Shown here: one piece after another, positions 1 through 7,918 of the stretch
How positions within the stretch are numbered: position 1 is the stretch's first letter
Layout of the letters: each line of letters begins with the position of its first letter
From: Streptomyces sp. 11x1
GTDB lineage: Bacteria > Actinomycetota > Actinomycetes > Streptomycetales > Streptomycetaceae
Reading direction: 5' to 3'
Length of the DNA stretch: 64,000 bases
Assembly (NCBI RefSeq): GCF_032598905.1
Contig: NZ_CP122458.1
Span: forward strand, 8,581,001 to 8,645,000
The notes under the pieces: generated by a model
What the model was told of the DNA's origin: nothing
The model's database searches: none
Seen by the model: only the letters and a program-made list of their open reading frames with translations
Made by a program: the position numbers and the translations under genes

Positions 1-2166
1 GCGACCGTCGCGATGCCCGAGACCTACCGCGTCCGCCACGCCGTCCGGGACGTGGGGGCGGCCCTCTCCCTGGACCCCGCCGACATCGACCGGATCGCCA
101 AGTCCTTCCCGCACATCAGGGCCCGGGACGCGCGGGCGGCGCTCGAAGAGCTGCCCGAACTCAGGCAGTTGGCGGGGGAGAAGGAGAAGTACGGCCGACT
201 GTGGGAGCTGGTCGAGGCGTTGGACGCCCTCCCGCGCGGAGTCGCCATGCACCCGTGCGGGGTGCTCCTCTCCGACGCGTCCCTGCTGAGCCGTACGCCG
301 GTGATGCCGACCAGCGGTGAGGGGTTGCCCATGTCCCAGTTCGACAAGGACGACGTCGAGGACCTCGGGCTGCTCAAGCTCGACGTGCTGGGGGTGCGGA
401 TGCAGTCGGCGATGGCACACGCGGTGGCGGAGGTGGCGCGGGCGACGGGGGAGCGGGTCGACCTGGACGCGCTCGACTTCGAACGGGGCGCGGGCGACCC
501 GGCGACGTACGAACTCATCCGCTCCACCGAGACCTTGGGCTGCTTCCAGATCGAGTCGCCCGGCCAGCGGGACCTGGTGGGGCGGCTCCAGCCGGCCACC
601 TTCCACGACCTCGTGGTGGACATCTCGCTGTTCCGGCCGGGGCCGGTCGCCGCCGACATGGTGCGGCCGTTCATCGCGGCCCGGCACGGGCGGGCGCCGG
701 TCCGCTACCCGCACGAGGATCTGGCGGAGCCGCTGCGGGAGACGTACGGCGTGGTCGTCTTCCACGAGCAGGTCATCGACATCGTGCACCGCATGACCGG
801 CTGCGGCCGGGACGAGGCCGACCGGGTGCGACGCGGGCTGTCGGACCCCGAGTCGCAGGGGCGGATCCGGGTCTGGTTCGCGCAGCACGCGGCGGCGAGG
901 GGGTACGACGCCGAGACGATTCGGCGGACCTGGGAGATCGTGGAGGCCTTCGGGTCGTACGGTTTCTGCAAGGCGCACGCGGTGGCCTTCGCGGTGCCGA
1001 CGTACCAGTCGGCATGGCTGAAGACGCATCATCCGGCGGCCTTCTACACCGGGCTGCTCACCCACGATCCCGGGATGTACCCCAAGCGCCTGCTGCTGGC
1101 GGACGCGCGGCGGCGCGGGGTGCCGATCCTGCCGGTGGACGTGAACCGGTCCGCGGTCGCTCACCGTATCGAACTGGTGTCCGATTCAAAGGAGTCGGGG
1201 AAGGCGGAGGAGGCCGAGGGGACGCGGGGGCCGAAGGGCCCGGCCGGGGAGAAGGTATGGGGGATCCGGCTCGCGCTCTCCGACGTGCACGGCATCAGCG
1301 AGGCCGAGGCGGCGCGGATCGCGGACGGGCAGCCCTACGCCTCGCTGCTGGACTTCTGGGAGCGGGCGCGGCCGAGCCGACCGCTGGCTCAAAGGCTCGC
1401 CCAGGTCGGCGCGTTGGACGCGTTCGGCGCCAACCGGCGTGACCTGCAACTGCACCTGACCGAGCTGCACCGGGGCGGCCGGGGCGCGGGCGGCGGCCAG
1501 CTCCCGTTGTCCGGCGGGCGGCGGACCGCCTCGGCCGGCCTGCCGGACCTGTCCTCCGCCGAGCGGCTCAGCGCCGAACTGGGCGTGCTGTCGATGGACG
1601 TCTCCCGCAACCTGATGGACGACCAGCGGGCGTTCCTCGACGAACTCGGCGTGGTGTCGGCGCGGCGGCTGCGCACGGCGCGGCACGGCGAGACGGTGCT
1701 GGTCGCGGGCGCCAAGGCGGCGACCCAGACCCCGCCGATCCGCTCCGGCAAGCGGGTCGTCTTCACCACCCTCGACGACGGCACCGGCCTGGTCGACCTC
1801 GCCTTCTTCGACGACTCCCACGACACCTGCGCCCACACCGTCTTCCACTCCTGGCTGCTGCTGGTGCGCGGAGTGGTGCAGCGGCGCGGACCGCGCAGCC
1901 TCAGCGTGGTGGGCGCCGCCGCCTGGAACCTCGCCGAACTGGTGGAGCTGCGGCGCGAGGGCGGCCTCGACGCGGTGGCACCTCGGCTGGCGGAGCCGGA
2001 GCCGGAGCCCATGGGCACCGGGGGCGACACCGGGCGGCGGATCCGGATGCCCACCGGTTACGAGATGCATCCATGGGCCGATCTGCGGCCCGCGGGCGAA
2101 GAGCCCTCACAAGGTCCTTCTCGGATACGGAAGTTGTGGCACCAGAGTCCAGGGAGTGCGGGATGA
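1..2166 (+). CDS. dnaE2: error-prone DNA polymerase DnaE2, 3' part (start lies before the window)
   Basis: C-terminal 721 residues of a type-III alpha polymerase of the DnaE2/ImuC class, which carries out translesion synthesis in SOS mutagenesis. The frame is open from base 1; family members are about 1,150 aa, so roughly 430 residues (PHP domain and first catalytic aspartates) lie upstream. Visible are the third palm aspartate in LLKLDVLGVR (about residues 124-133), the conserved LGCFQIES, the fingers segment with FGSYGFCKAHA, a helix-hairpin-helix (GISEAEAARI, about 431) and a C-terminal OB fold with VVFTTLDDGTGLVDLAFF. The stop overlaps the ATG of the Y-family gene (ATGA), the standard pairing of the damage-tolerance cassette. 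A LexA box would sit upstream and cannot be judged. DnaE1 is less likely because of the Y-family partner and the short tail. Confidence 0.93.
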   Translation, partial: ATVAMPETYRVRHAVRDVGAALSLDPADIDRIAKSFPHIRARDARAALEELPELRQLAGEKEKYGRLWELVEALDALPRGVAMHPCGVLLSDASLLSRTPVMPTSGEGLPMSQFDKDDVEDLGLLKLDVLGVRMQSAMAHAVAEVARATGERVDLDALDFERGAGDPATYELIRSTETLGCFQIESPGQRDLVGRLQPATFHDLVVDISLFRPGPVAADMVRPFIAARHGRAPVRYPHEDLAEPLRETYGVVVFHEQVIDIVHRMTGCGRDEADRVRRGLSDPESQGRIRVWFAQHAAARGYDAETIRRTWEIVEAFGSYGFCKAHAVAFAVPTYQSAWLKTHHPAAFYTGLLTHDPGMYPKRLLLADARRRGVPILPVDVNRSAVAHRIELVSDSKESGKAEEAEGTRGPKGPAGEKVWGIRLALSDVHGISEAEAARIADGQPYASLLDFWERARPSRPLAQRLAQVGALDAFGANRRDLQLHLTELHRGGRGAGGGQLPLSGGRRTASAGLPDLSSAERLSAELGVLSMDVSRNLMDDQRAFLDELGVVSARRLRTARHGETVLVAGAKAATQTPPIRSGKRVVFTTLDDGTGLVDLAFFDDSHDTCAHTVFHSWLLLVRGVVQRRGPRSLSVVGAAAWNLAELVELRREGGLDAVAPRLAEPEPEPMGTGGDTGRRIRMPTGYEMHPWADLRPAGEEPSQGPSRIRKLWHQSPGSAG

Positions 2167-3131
2167 CCATCCTCTGCGTACGATTCCAGCTGCCGTCGGG
2201 GTACGAGGCGGCCCTGCCCGGTCTCCTCGGTCTGGTCGAGGACTTCACCCCGGTCGTTCAGGCGCTGCCGCCGGACGGCGTGCTCGCCGATCTGCGGGGT
2301 GCCGAACGGTACTTCGGCCGGGACGCCGAGGAGCTGGCCCGGCTGATCCGGATCCGCGCCCTCGCGCTGTACGGCGTCGACTGCGTGATCGGCGCCGGGC
2401 CCGGACCGCTGACGGCGCGGCTGGCGCTGGGGGCGGCGGCGCCCGGGTCGCCGTGCGCGGTGCCCGAGGGCCTCGTCGTGGACTTCCTCGCCGAACTGCC
2501 CGTCGGAGCGCTGCCCGGCGTCGGTACCGCGACCGCCCGCACCCTGCGGGAGTACGGCCTCGAAACCCTCGGCGGGGTCGCCTGCGCGCCGCTGTCCACG
2601 CTGCAGCGGCTGGTCGGCGCGCGGACCGGCCGTGACCTGCACGAGAAGGCCAACGGCATCGACCGGGGCCGGGTCGTACCGAACGCCGCCGCCCGCTCTC
2701 TCGCCACCGAACAGACCTTCCCGTACGACGAGTTGAACCCCGACCGGCACCGCCGCGCCCTGCTCGCCGGCACCGAGGAGCTGGGCTCGCGGCTGCGCGC
2801 CCTGGAGAAGATCTGCCGCACCCTGACCCTCACCGTCCGCTACGCCGACCGATCCTCGACAACCCGCACCCGCACGCTCAAGGAGCCGACCGCGCACTCC
2901 CCGGCGCTGACCGCGGCCGCCTACGCCCTGTACGAGACCCTCGGCCTCCAGCGCGCCCGCGTCCGCGCGGTCGCCCTGCGCGCCGAGGGTCTCACCCCCG
3001 CCGACCAGGCCTCGCGCCAGCTCGCCTTCGACCCCGTCGACGAGAAGGTCCGCCGTATCGAGGAGGTCGCCGACCTGGCCCGTGCCAAGTTCGGCCCGCA
3101 CGCGGTGATGCCGGGGACGCTGGCCGCGTGA
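2163..3131 (+). CDS. Y-family DNA polymerase-like protein (ImuB/DinP type), degenerate catalytic site
   Basis: 322-residue Y-family polymerase homologue, expected to partner DnaE2 in translesion synthesis. The ATG overlaps the dnaE2 stop by 4 bases; longer in-frame starts lie inside dnaE2 and were rejected. The fold is recognisable: VLADLRGAERYFG (40-52) matches the strand after the usual SIDE motif, ALPGVGTATARTL (116-128) is the helix-hairpin-helix, and a little-finger-like region follows. The metal site is degraded: the first D/FFAxVE element reads LCVRFQLPSGYEA and SIDE reads PPDG. RQLAFD (285-290) resembles a beta-clamp-binding QLxLF motif. This fits an ImuB-like scaffold rather than an active polymerase, although it is shorter than mycobacterial ImuB (about 500 aa). 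Confidence 0.85.
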   Translation: MTILCVRFQLPSGYEAALPGLLGLVEDFTPVVQALPPDGVLADLRGAERYFGRDAEELARLIRIRALALYGVDCVIGAGPGPLTARLALGAAAPGSPCAVPEGLVVDFLAELPVGALPGVGTATARTLREYGLETLGGVACAPLSTLQRLVGARTGRDLHEKANGIDRGRVVPNAAARSLATEQTFPYDELNPDRHRRALLAGTEELGSRLRALEKICRTLTLTVRYADRSSTTRTRTLKEPTAHSPALTAAAYALYETLGLQRARVRAVALRAEGLTPADQASRQLAFDPVDEKVRRIEEVADLARAKFGPHAVMPGTLAA

Positions 3132-3279
3132 GCCGCCCCCGCCGGTCCCGCCGCCCCCGTCCGGTGACGGTCCGACGTCACGTGTCAGTGGCCCCGATCA
3201 TCACTTGAAGTTTTTACTGACGCGTAACTTCCCACTTTTTCTACCCGCCCGTAACTTGGCGAATAAGAACAGCATCCTC

Positions 3280-3293
3280 GTGATCCGGATCAC
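3280..3293. promoter_or_regulatory. CRP-like palindrome upstream of the lipase gene
   Basis: Perfect palindrome GTGATCCGGATCAC about 50 bases before the lipase ATG. It has the GTGA-N6-TCAC layout of CRP-family sites. Streptomyces has a CRP; binding here is inference only. Confidence 0.45.
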
Positions 3294-3340
3294 AGGGCGA
3301 ACGTCGTCGCACGTCCCTTGAGCCGCAAGGAGATCACCCG

Positions 3341-4210
3341 ATGCTGCCCTGGAAACGCCTGATCAGACCGTTGGCCGCCCTGTGCCTGGCCGCCGCCGCG
3401 ACCCTCGTGCCGGTCACCGCCGCGGAGGCCGCCGACTCGGCCGCCGCCACCAGCCGTGGCTGGAACGACTACACCTGCAAACCCTCCGACGCCCACCCGC
3501 GCCCCGTCGTCCTCGTCCACGGGACGTTCGCGAACTACGTCGACAACTGGCTGGGTCTCGCGCCGTACCTCGTGAACCGCGGCTACTGCGTCTACTCCCT
3601 CGACTACGGCCAACTCCCCGGCGTCGCCTTCTTCCACGGCCTGGGACCCATCGAGAAGTCGGCGGAGCAACTCGACGCCTTCGTCGACCGGGTGCTCGCC
3701 GCGACCGGCGCCGCCGAGGCCGACCTCGTCGGCCACTCGCAGGGCGGCATGATGCCCCGCTACTACCTCAAGTTCCTCGGTGGCGCTGCCGAGGTGAACG
3801 CGCTCGTCGGCATCGCGCCCTCCAACCACGGCACCACCCTGAACGGCCTCACCCAGCTCCTCGACCACTTCCCCGGCGCCGGCGACCTGCTCTCCACCGC
3901 CACCCCGGCCCTCGCCGACCAGGTGGTCGGGTCCCCCTTCCTGACCAAGCTCAACGGGGGCGGCGACACCGTCCCCGGTGTCACCTACACGGTTCTCGCC
4001 ACCCGGTACGACGAGGTGGTCACGCCGTACCGGTCCCAGTTCCTCGACGGGCCGAACGTACGCAACATCGTCATCCAGGACCTCTGCGCGCTCGACCTCT
4101 CCGAGCACGCGGCGATCGGGCTCCTCGACCGGATCGCGTTCCACGAGGTCGTCAACGCCCTGGACCCGGCCCACGCCACCCCGACGACCTGTCTGTCGGT
4201 CGTCGGCTGA
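3341..4210 (+). CDS. secreted triacylglycerol lipase (alpha/beta hydrolase, lipase class 2)
   Basis: 289-residue extracellular esterase/lipase. An Arg/Lys start, a hydrophobic core (about 8-25) and an AEAA cleavage region near residue 31 form a Sec signal peptide. VVLVHG (56-61) supplies the oxyanion-hole HG and GHSQGG (131-136) the nucleophile elbow with Ser133; both are typical of the EstA/LipA-like class 2 lipases. Several cysteines suggest disulfides. The ATG has an AAGGAG Shine-Dalgarno 8 bases upstream. It converges with the AA10 gene across a strong hairpin. The position matches my memory of the secreted lipase SCO1735. Substrate chain length cannot be read from sequence. Confidence 0.9.
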   Translation: MLPWKRLIRPLAALCLAAAATLVPVTAAEAADSAAATSRGWNDYTCKPSDAHPRPVVLVHGTFANYVDNWLGLAPYLVNRGYCVYSLDYGQLPGVAFFHGLGPIEKSAEQLDAFVDRVLAATGAAEADLVGHSQGGMMPRYYLKFLGGAAEVNALVGIAPSNHGTTLNGLTQLLDHFPGAGDLLSTATPALADQVVGSPFLTKLNGGGDTVPGVTYTVLATRYDEVVTPYRSQFLDGPNVRNIVIQDLCALDLSEHAAIGLLDRIAFHEVVNALDPAHATPTTCLSVVG

Positions 4211-4229
4211 CACGTGCCGTCACGTTCCG

Positions 4230-4268
4230 CCGGGGCCTGTCCGGCCTGAGCCGCCCGACAGGCCCCGG
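4230..4268. terminator. bidirectional terminator hairpin between lipase and AA10 genes
   Basis: Perfect 12-bp stem CCGGGGCCTGTC/GACAGGCCCCGG with a 15-base loop, between two convergent stops. There is no U-tract, as is common in Streptomyces. Confidence 0.75.
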
Positions 4269-4274
4269 AAGTCG

Positions 4275-5321
4275 TCAGCGGCCGTGCCGGCCACGGGCCG
4301 TCGCGCGGCGGCGGGCCGCGGCGAAGAGGAGGGAGGAGCCCGCCGCCAGGACGGCGGCACCGCCGAGGGCCAGATACGGGGTCACGCCCTCGCCGCCGGT
4401 GTCGGCGAGGCCGTCCTTGCCGCCGACGGGTTCCGCGAGGCCGGCGGAAGCGGCCTCCACGGCCGACCTCTCGTCGGTCGTGGACATGGCGGTCGGTGAC
4501 GTGTCGTCGGAGGCGGTGTCCCCGGTGTCCCCGGTGTCCGCTGTGCCCCCGGCCTTCTCGCCCTTCTCGCCCTTCTCGTCCTTCTCGGCCGAGGTCCGTT
4601 CCGTCGCCTTCGCCGAGGTCTTCGGCGTCGGGTCGGTCGTCGTGCTCGCGTCGTCGTCGCCGAACGAGACGTCCGAGCATGAGTAGAACGCCTCCGGGCT
4701 GTCCGAACGCTGCCAGACCGCGTACAGCAGGTGCTTGCCGGAGCGCTGTGGGAGGGAGCCGGAGAACGTGTAGAAGCCGCCCGACGCGGCCGGGTCGGTG
4801 GCCGTCGCCACCGGGTTCGCCAGGTCGAGGTCGTCCCAGGCGAGCGGCCGGGACGGGTCGTAGCCGCCCTTGGTGAGGTACACCCTGAACGTCCCCTTGT
4901 GCGGGGCCGTGACCCGGTACTTGAAGGTGTACGACCCGGCGCGCACGCTCGTCGCCGGCCAGTCGCTACGGGCCAGGTCGAGGCCCTTGAACGCCTCGCT
5001 GCCCGCGCTGCACAGCTCGCCGTCCGGGATCAGCTCCCGATGGCGGCCGGCCGCGTCGCCGATCCGTACGCCGTTCCAGTCGTAGAACGCCTGGGTGCCG
5101 CCGGCCGTGACCGCCGCCCGGCAGGCCGCCGACCTCGGGCTCTCGGGGCCCTCCGCGTAGCACTGCGCCACCCGGCTCACCGGGTCGCCCAGCGAGCCGT
5201 GCGCCGCGGCCGGCCCGGCGGCGCACAGGGTCAGGGCGAGCGGGGCGACCCCGGCCGCGCCCATCGCACCGACGACACGTGCGGTGGCGGACGCGGTGGC
5301 CTTGCGGCGGGCAGCGGGCAT
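4275..5321 (-). CDS. AA10 lytic polysaccharide monooxygenase with LAxTG cell-wall sorting signal
   Basis: 348-residue copper monooxygenase for oxidative cleavage of chitin or cellulose. The ATG at 5321 was chosen because it has GAGGAG upstream and opens a signal peptide ending AAA|H, leaving His41 as the mature N-terminus, the first ligand of the histidine brace. The second brace histidine is His141 in TAPHKGTFRVYL. FYSCSDVSF matches the AA10 C-terminal region with the axial Phe. A Ser/Thr/Glu-rich linker follows, then LADTG (305-309), a hydrophobic span and an Arg-rich tail: a sortase E-type LAxTG signal. The enzyme is therefore probably attached to peptidoglycan. The order lipase-AA10 matches SCO1735-SCO1734 from memory. 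Chitin versus cellulose specificity is unresolved. Confidence 0.92.
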   Translation of the reverse strand: MPAARRKATASATARVVGAMGAAGVAPLALTLCAAGPAAAHGSLGDPVSRVAQCYAEGPESPRSAACRAAVTAGGTQAFYDWNGVRIGDAAGRHRELIPDGELCSAGSEAFKGLDLARSDWPATSVRAGSYTFKYRVTAPHKGTFRVYLTKGGYDPSRPLAWDDLDLANPVATATDPAASGGFYTFSGSLPQRSGKHLLYAVWQRSDSPEAFYSCSDVSFGDDDASTTTDPTPKTSAKATERTSAEKDEKGEKGEKAGGTADTGDTGDTASDDTSPTAMSTTDERSAVEAASAGLAEPVGGKDGLADTGGEGVTPYLALGGAAVLAAGSSLLFAAARRRATARGRHGR

Positions 5322-5439
5322 GGCGGGGCGCTCCTCGAAACGGTCCTGAACGGCTCCCGGGTGGGGCCCGGTTGCCGGGGTGATCAGCAAGCTAGCCCCG
5401 AGGAACCGTGAAATCGCCTGCTGAGGGCGGGCGCGCGCG

Positions 5440-5462
5440 ATCCTTATGGTGGCGTTAAGGAT
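5440..5462. promoter_or_regulatory. dyad ATCCTTA-N9-TAAGGAT in the AA10/hydrolase divergent region
   Basis: Inverted repeat with 7-bp arms in the 254-bp divergent intergenic region. On the minus strand it overlaps an ATAAGGAT -10-like sequence for the AA10 gene, so it could be an operator. The regulator is unknown. Confidence 0.35.
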
Positions 5463-5575
5463 GGGCTAATCGAGGGCTCAGGAAAGCCCGTCGGGAAGTC
5501 CGCCGAAGATCCGATTCTTACCTCGGTGCGTGACACTGGGCCCGTTCGTATCCGTCGTAGAGAAGGGACCCGCGC

Positions 5576-6346
5576 ATGACCGCCGTACGCGGAACATCCG
5601 TGGACATCGCCATCGAGGACGGCACCGTCGACGCCTACTTCGTCCACCCCGACGACGACGCTGCGCATCCGGCGGTCCTGTTCTACATGGACGCGTTCGG
5701 GCTGCGGCCGCATCTGAGGGCGATGGCCGACCGGCTGGCCGGTGCCGGATACACGGTCCTCGTGCCCAACGTCTTCCATCGGTCGGGGCGGACCCCGGTG
5801 TTCGGCCTGCCCGAGTTCATCGACCCGGCCGCGCGTCCGGAGATATGGGACCAGATCCTGCCGGTCATGCTGGCGCTGACGCCGGACCTCGCCCTGCGGG
5901 ACGCGGCCGCGTATCTGGGATGGCTGGCCGACAGCCCCCGGGCCGCCGACGGGCCCGTCGGGACCACCGGGTACTGCATGGGCGCCCGGCTGGCCCTGCG
6001 TACCGCCGGCGCCTTCCCCGAACGGGTCGCCGCCGCAGCCGGCTTCCACGGGGGAGGCCTGGCGACCGACGCCCCGGACAGTCCGCATCTGGCGGTGGCA
6101 CGGATCACCGGTGAGGTCTACTTCGGCCACGCCGACGGGGACCCCTCCCTGCCCCCGGAGCAGATGGACCTGCTGGACAGGACGCTGACCGAGGCCGGCG
6201 TCCGCCACCGCACCGAGGTCTACCCGGGCGCCGCGCACGGCTACACCCAGGCCGACACGGCCGCGTACGACGCCGACGCGACGGAACGCCACTGGACGGC
6301 GCTGCTGGACCTGTTGGACCGCGCCCTGAAGCGGCCGAGGTCATGA
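5576..6346 (+). CDS. dienelactone hydrolase family protein
   Basis: 256-residue cytoplasmic alpha/beta hydrolase. The nucleophile is Cys134 in GYCMGARLA, the hallmark of dienelactone hydrolases (Cys-Asp-His triad). HADGD (185-189) supplies the acid and AAHGY (219-223) the histidine (His221). Length and motif order fit DLH/carboxymethylenebutenolidase, but no aromatic ring-cleavage genes are adjacent, so the substrate is unknown. It is transcribed alone and divergently from the AA10 gene. Confidence 0.9.
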   Translation: MTAVRGTSVDIAIEDGTVDAYFVHPDDDAAHPAVLFYMDAFGLRPHLRAMADRLAGAGYTVLVPNVFHRSGRTPVFGLPEFIDPAARPEIWDQILPVMLALTPDLALRDAAAYLGWLADSPRAADGPVGTTGYCMGARLALRTAGAFPERVAAAAGFHGGGLATDAPDSPHLAVARITGEVYFGHADGDPSLPPEQMDLLDRTLTEAGVRHRTEVYPGAAHGYTQADTAAYDADATERHWTALLDLLDRALKRPRS

Positions 6347-6453
6347 CGGTCCGGTCGGCCGGGGCGGTTGCCGTTCGGACGGTCTGAAGGTCTGGCGGTC
6401 GGGTGGACGGGTGGCGGGGCGCGGGTGGTCGGCGGGGCGGGAGCGCGGAACGC

Positions 6454-6588
6454 TCAGCCGTCCGGCCACCACGTGCGCGCGATGTCCTTTCGCACTTCCC
6501 GGCGCTCGACGGGGCGTTCGTCGGCCTCGTCCCGCACCCGGCGGGACGGGGACTTCCTCAGGGGCTTCTGCACGGTCGTACGGCGCAT
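6454..6588 (-). CDS. small basic hypothetical protein, 44 aa
   Basis: Short reading frame not matching any family I recognise. The ATG is preceded by a near-perfect AAGGAGG six bases upstream, and almost every codon ends in G or C (all but about 4 of 44), both strong signs of a real Streptomyces gene. The peptide is highly charged: it opens MRRTTVQKPLRK, has a run of Arg/Glu/Asp residues and ends in TWWPDG. No signal peptide or membrane segment. It is divergent from the methyltransferase gene. The function is unknown. Confidence 0.65.
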   Translation of the reverse strand: MRRTTVQKPLRKSPSRRVRDEADERPVERREVRKDIARTWWPDG

Positions 6589-6668
6589 GGCTGCCTCCTT
6601 GCGTCTACCGGGTTCCGCGTTTTCACGGAGGTAGACCTTTTCCGGGAGCGTTACTCATCGTTCGTGCT

Positions 6669-6719
6669 CTGTCAGTGGCGGCTGTCACCATCTGGACTGT
6701 CAGTGGCAGGTGTCACTAT
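6669..6719 (+). promoter_or_regulatory. tandem damage-type promoter elements (RecA-NDp/PafBC-like)
   Basis: Two 20-bp near-identical units 28 bases apart (6669-6688 and 6697-6716). Each has TGTCAGTGGC-N6 followed by CACCAT or CACTAT. This resembles the LexA-independent actinobacterial RecA-NDp promoter as I remember it (TTGTCAGTGGC-N6-TAGGGT). The downstream copy would start transcription at about 6726, which is the A of the methyltransferase ATG, giving a leaderless mRNA. Confidence 0.6.
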
Positions 6720-6725
6720 GGCGGC

Positions 6726-7385
6726 ATGACCAACATCGACGACGGCGAAACCTCCCCGGCCCCGCGAACACCGAACAACCCGGCGGCAGATGACCCTCCC
6801 GGGGCCGTCGACTGGGACGCGGAAGCCCCCTCCTTCGACGACGAACCCGATCATGGCCTGCGGGAACCCGCCGTCCGGGAGGCCTGGGCGGCCAGGCTGC
6901 GGGACTGGCTGCCGGGGCGCGCCGGCGACGTGCTCGACGTCGGCTGCGGCACCGGCAGCCTGTCACTCCTCGCGACCGAACAGGGGCACCGGGTGACCGG
7001 AGTGGACTCCTCCACCGCCATGGTCGCCCTGGCCCGCGCCAAGCTCGCCGAGCGGCCCGCCGTGTTCCTCGTCGGCGACGCGGCGGTCCCGCCCGTGGGC
7101 GAGGAGCGGTTCGACGTGGTCCTCGCCCGCCATGTGCTGTGGACCCTGCCCGACCCGGGCCGTGTGCTGCGCCGCTGGTGCGGACTGCTGCGGCCCGGCG
7201 GCCAACTCGTGCTGGTCGAGGGCGTGTGGGGCACGGTCAGCCCGGTCGGCATCCCCGCCGAGCAGCTGTACGGGCTGCTCGTGCCCCTCGTGTCCGACGC
7301 GGAGCTGGTGCGGCTGGGGGACGACCCGTCGCTGTGGGGGAGGGAGGTCGAGGACGACCGGTACGCCATCGTGGGCCGCCTCTGA
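6726..7385 (+). CDS. class I SAM-dependent methyltransferase
   Basis: 219-residue methyltransferase. Motif I is DVLDVGCGTGSLSLLA, followed by the acidic residue of motif II in VTGVDSS and by FDVVLARHVLWTLPDP, all in the order of methyltransferase domain 11/25 proteins. The ATG at 6726 was preferred over longer in-frame starts because it coincides with the predicted transcription start and has no Shine-Dalgarno, as expected for a leaderless gene. The substrate is unknown. The promoter suggests induction by DNA damage. Downstream it converges with the DUF402 gene. Confidence 0.88.
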   Translation: MTNIDDGETSPAPRTPNNPAADDPPGAVDWDAEAPSFDDEPDHGLREPAVREAWAARLRDWLPGRAGDVLDVGCGTGSLSLLATEQGHRVTGVDSSTAMVALARAKLAERPAVFLVGDAAVPPVGEERFDVVLARHVLWTLPDPGRVLRRWCGLLRPGGQLVLVEGVWGTVSPVGIPAEQLYGLLVPLVSDAELVRLGDDPSLWGREVEDDRYAIVGRL

Positions 7386-7393
7386 CCCCCCCC

Positions 7394-7407
7394 AGCCGGT
7401 GCCGGCT
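7394..7407. terminator. short hairpin between convergent genes
   Basis: AGCCGG-TG-CCGGCT lies between the methyltransferase stop and the DUF402 stop, preceded by a C-run. The loop is very short, so this is a weak terminator candidate. Confidence 0.3.
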
Positions 7408-7918
7408 AGGCCAGCAGCGACTCCAGGCCGCCCTCGGTGGTGGCGAGCGCCTCCAGCGTGTCGAGGGCGGCGACCGCGGCGGCCGCAGCCGCCGGGTCGC
7501 TCCGCGCGAGCCCGCTCTCCTCGAACTCGTCCTCGTCCAGCCGCAGTACGGTTCCGCCGTCGGCCGACCGCCACAGGTCCAGGTCGAGATCCTCGACGAC
7601 GACCTCCCCACCCGAGAAGACGGCCGGCCTGGTGATGTCGCAGTACCAGCCCTTCAGCACGCCCCGGGGATCCCGGACCTCCTTCACCGCGTACCACCGG
7701 TCGCGCCAGTAGTACTCGGTGAACACGTCACCCGGCCCGAAGCGTACGAAGCCGAAGTCCCGTACGCTCTCGGTCGCCCAGTCGGCCCGGACCACGATCC
7801 GGGTGCCGTCGTCGCTCACCAGCCGTGCGGGGTAACGGATCTTCGTACGGCCCGCCTTGAGCAGGACGACGTCCACCTCGCGCCCCTCCTCCCGGGGCTC
7901 AGCCGAGTTCACGGACAT
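7406..7918 (-). CDS. DUF402 domain protein
   Basis: 170-residue protein of the DUF402 family, which includes nucleotide phosphatases and FomD-like CMP-phosphonate hydrolases. Features are a small beta-rich core with FGFVRFGPGDVFTEYYWRDR, KGWYCDITRP and the acidic VVEDLDLDLW, the conserved order for this fold, followed by an Ala/Asp/Glu-rich tail. The ATG has GGAGG at good spacing. The gene overlaps the end of the GNAT gene by 20 bases, so the two are co-translated. The substrate is not predictable. Confidence 0.8.
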   Translation of the reverse strand: MSVNSAEPREEGREVDVVLLKAGRTKIRYPARLVSDDGTRIVVRADWATESVRDFGFVRFGPGDVFTEYYWRDRWYAVKEVRDPRGVLKGWYCDITRPAVFSGGEVVVEDLDLDLWRSADGGTVLRLDEDEFEESGLARSDPAAAAAAVAALDTLEALATTEGGLESLLA

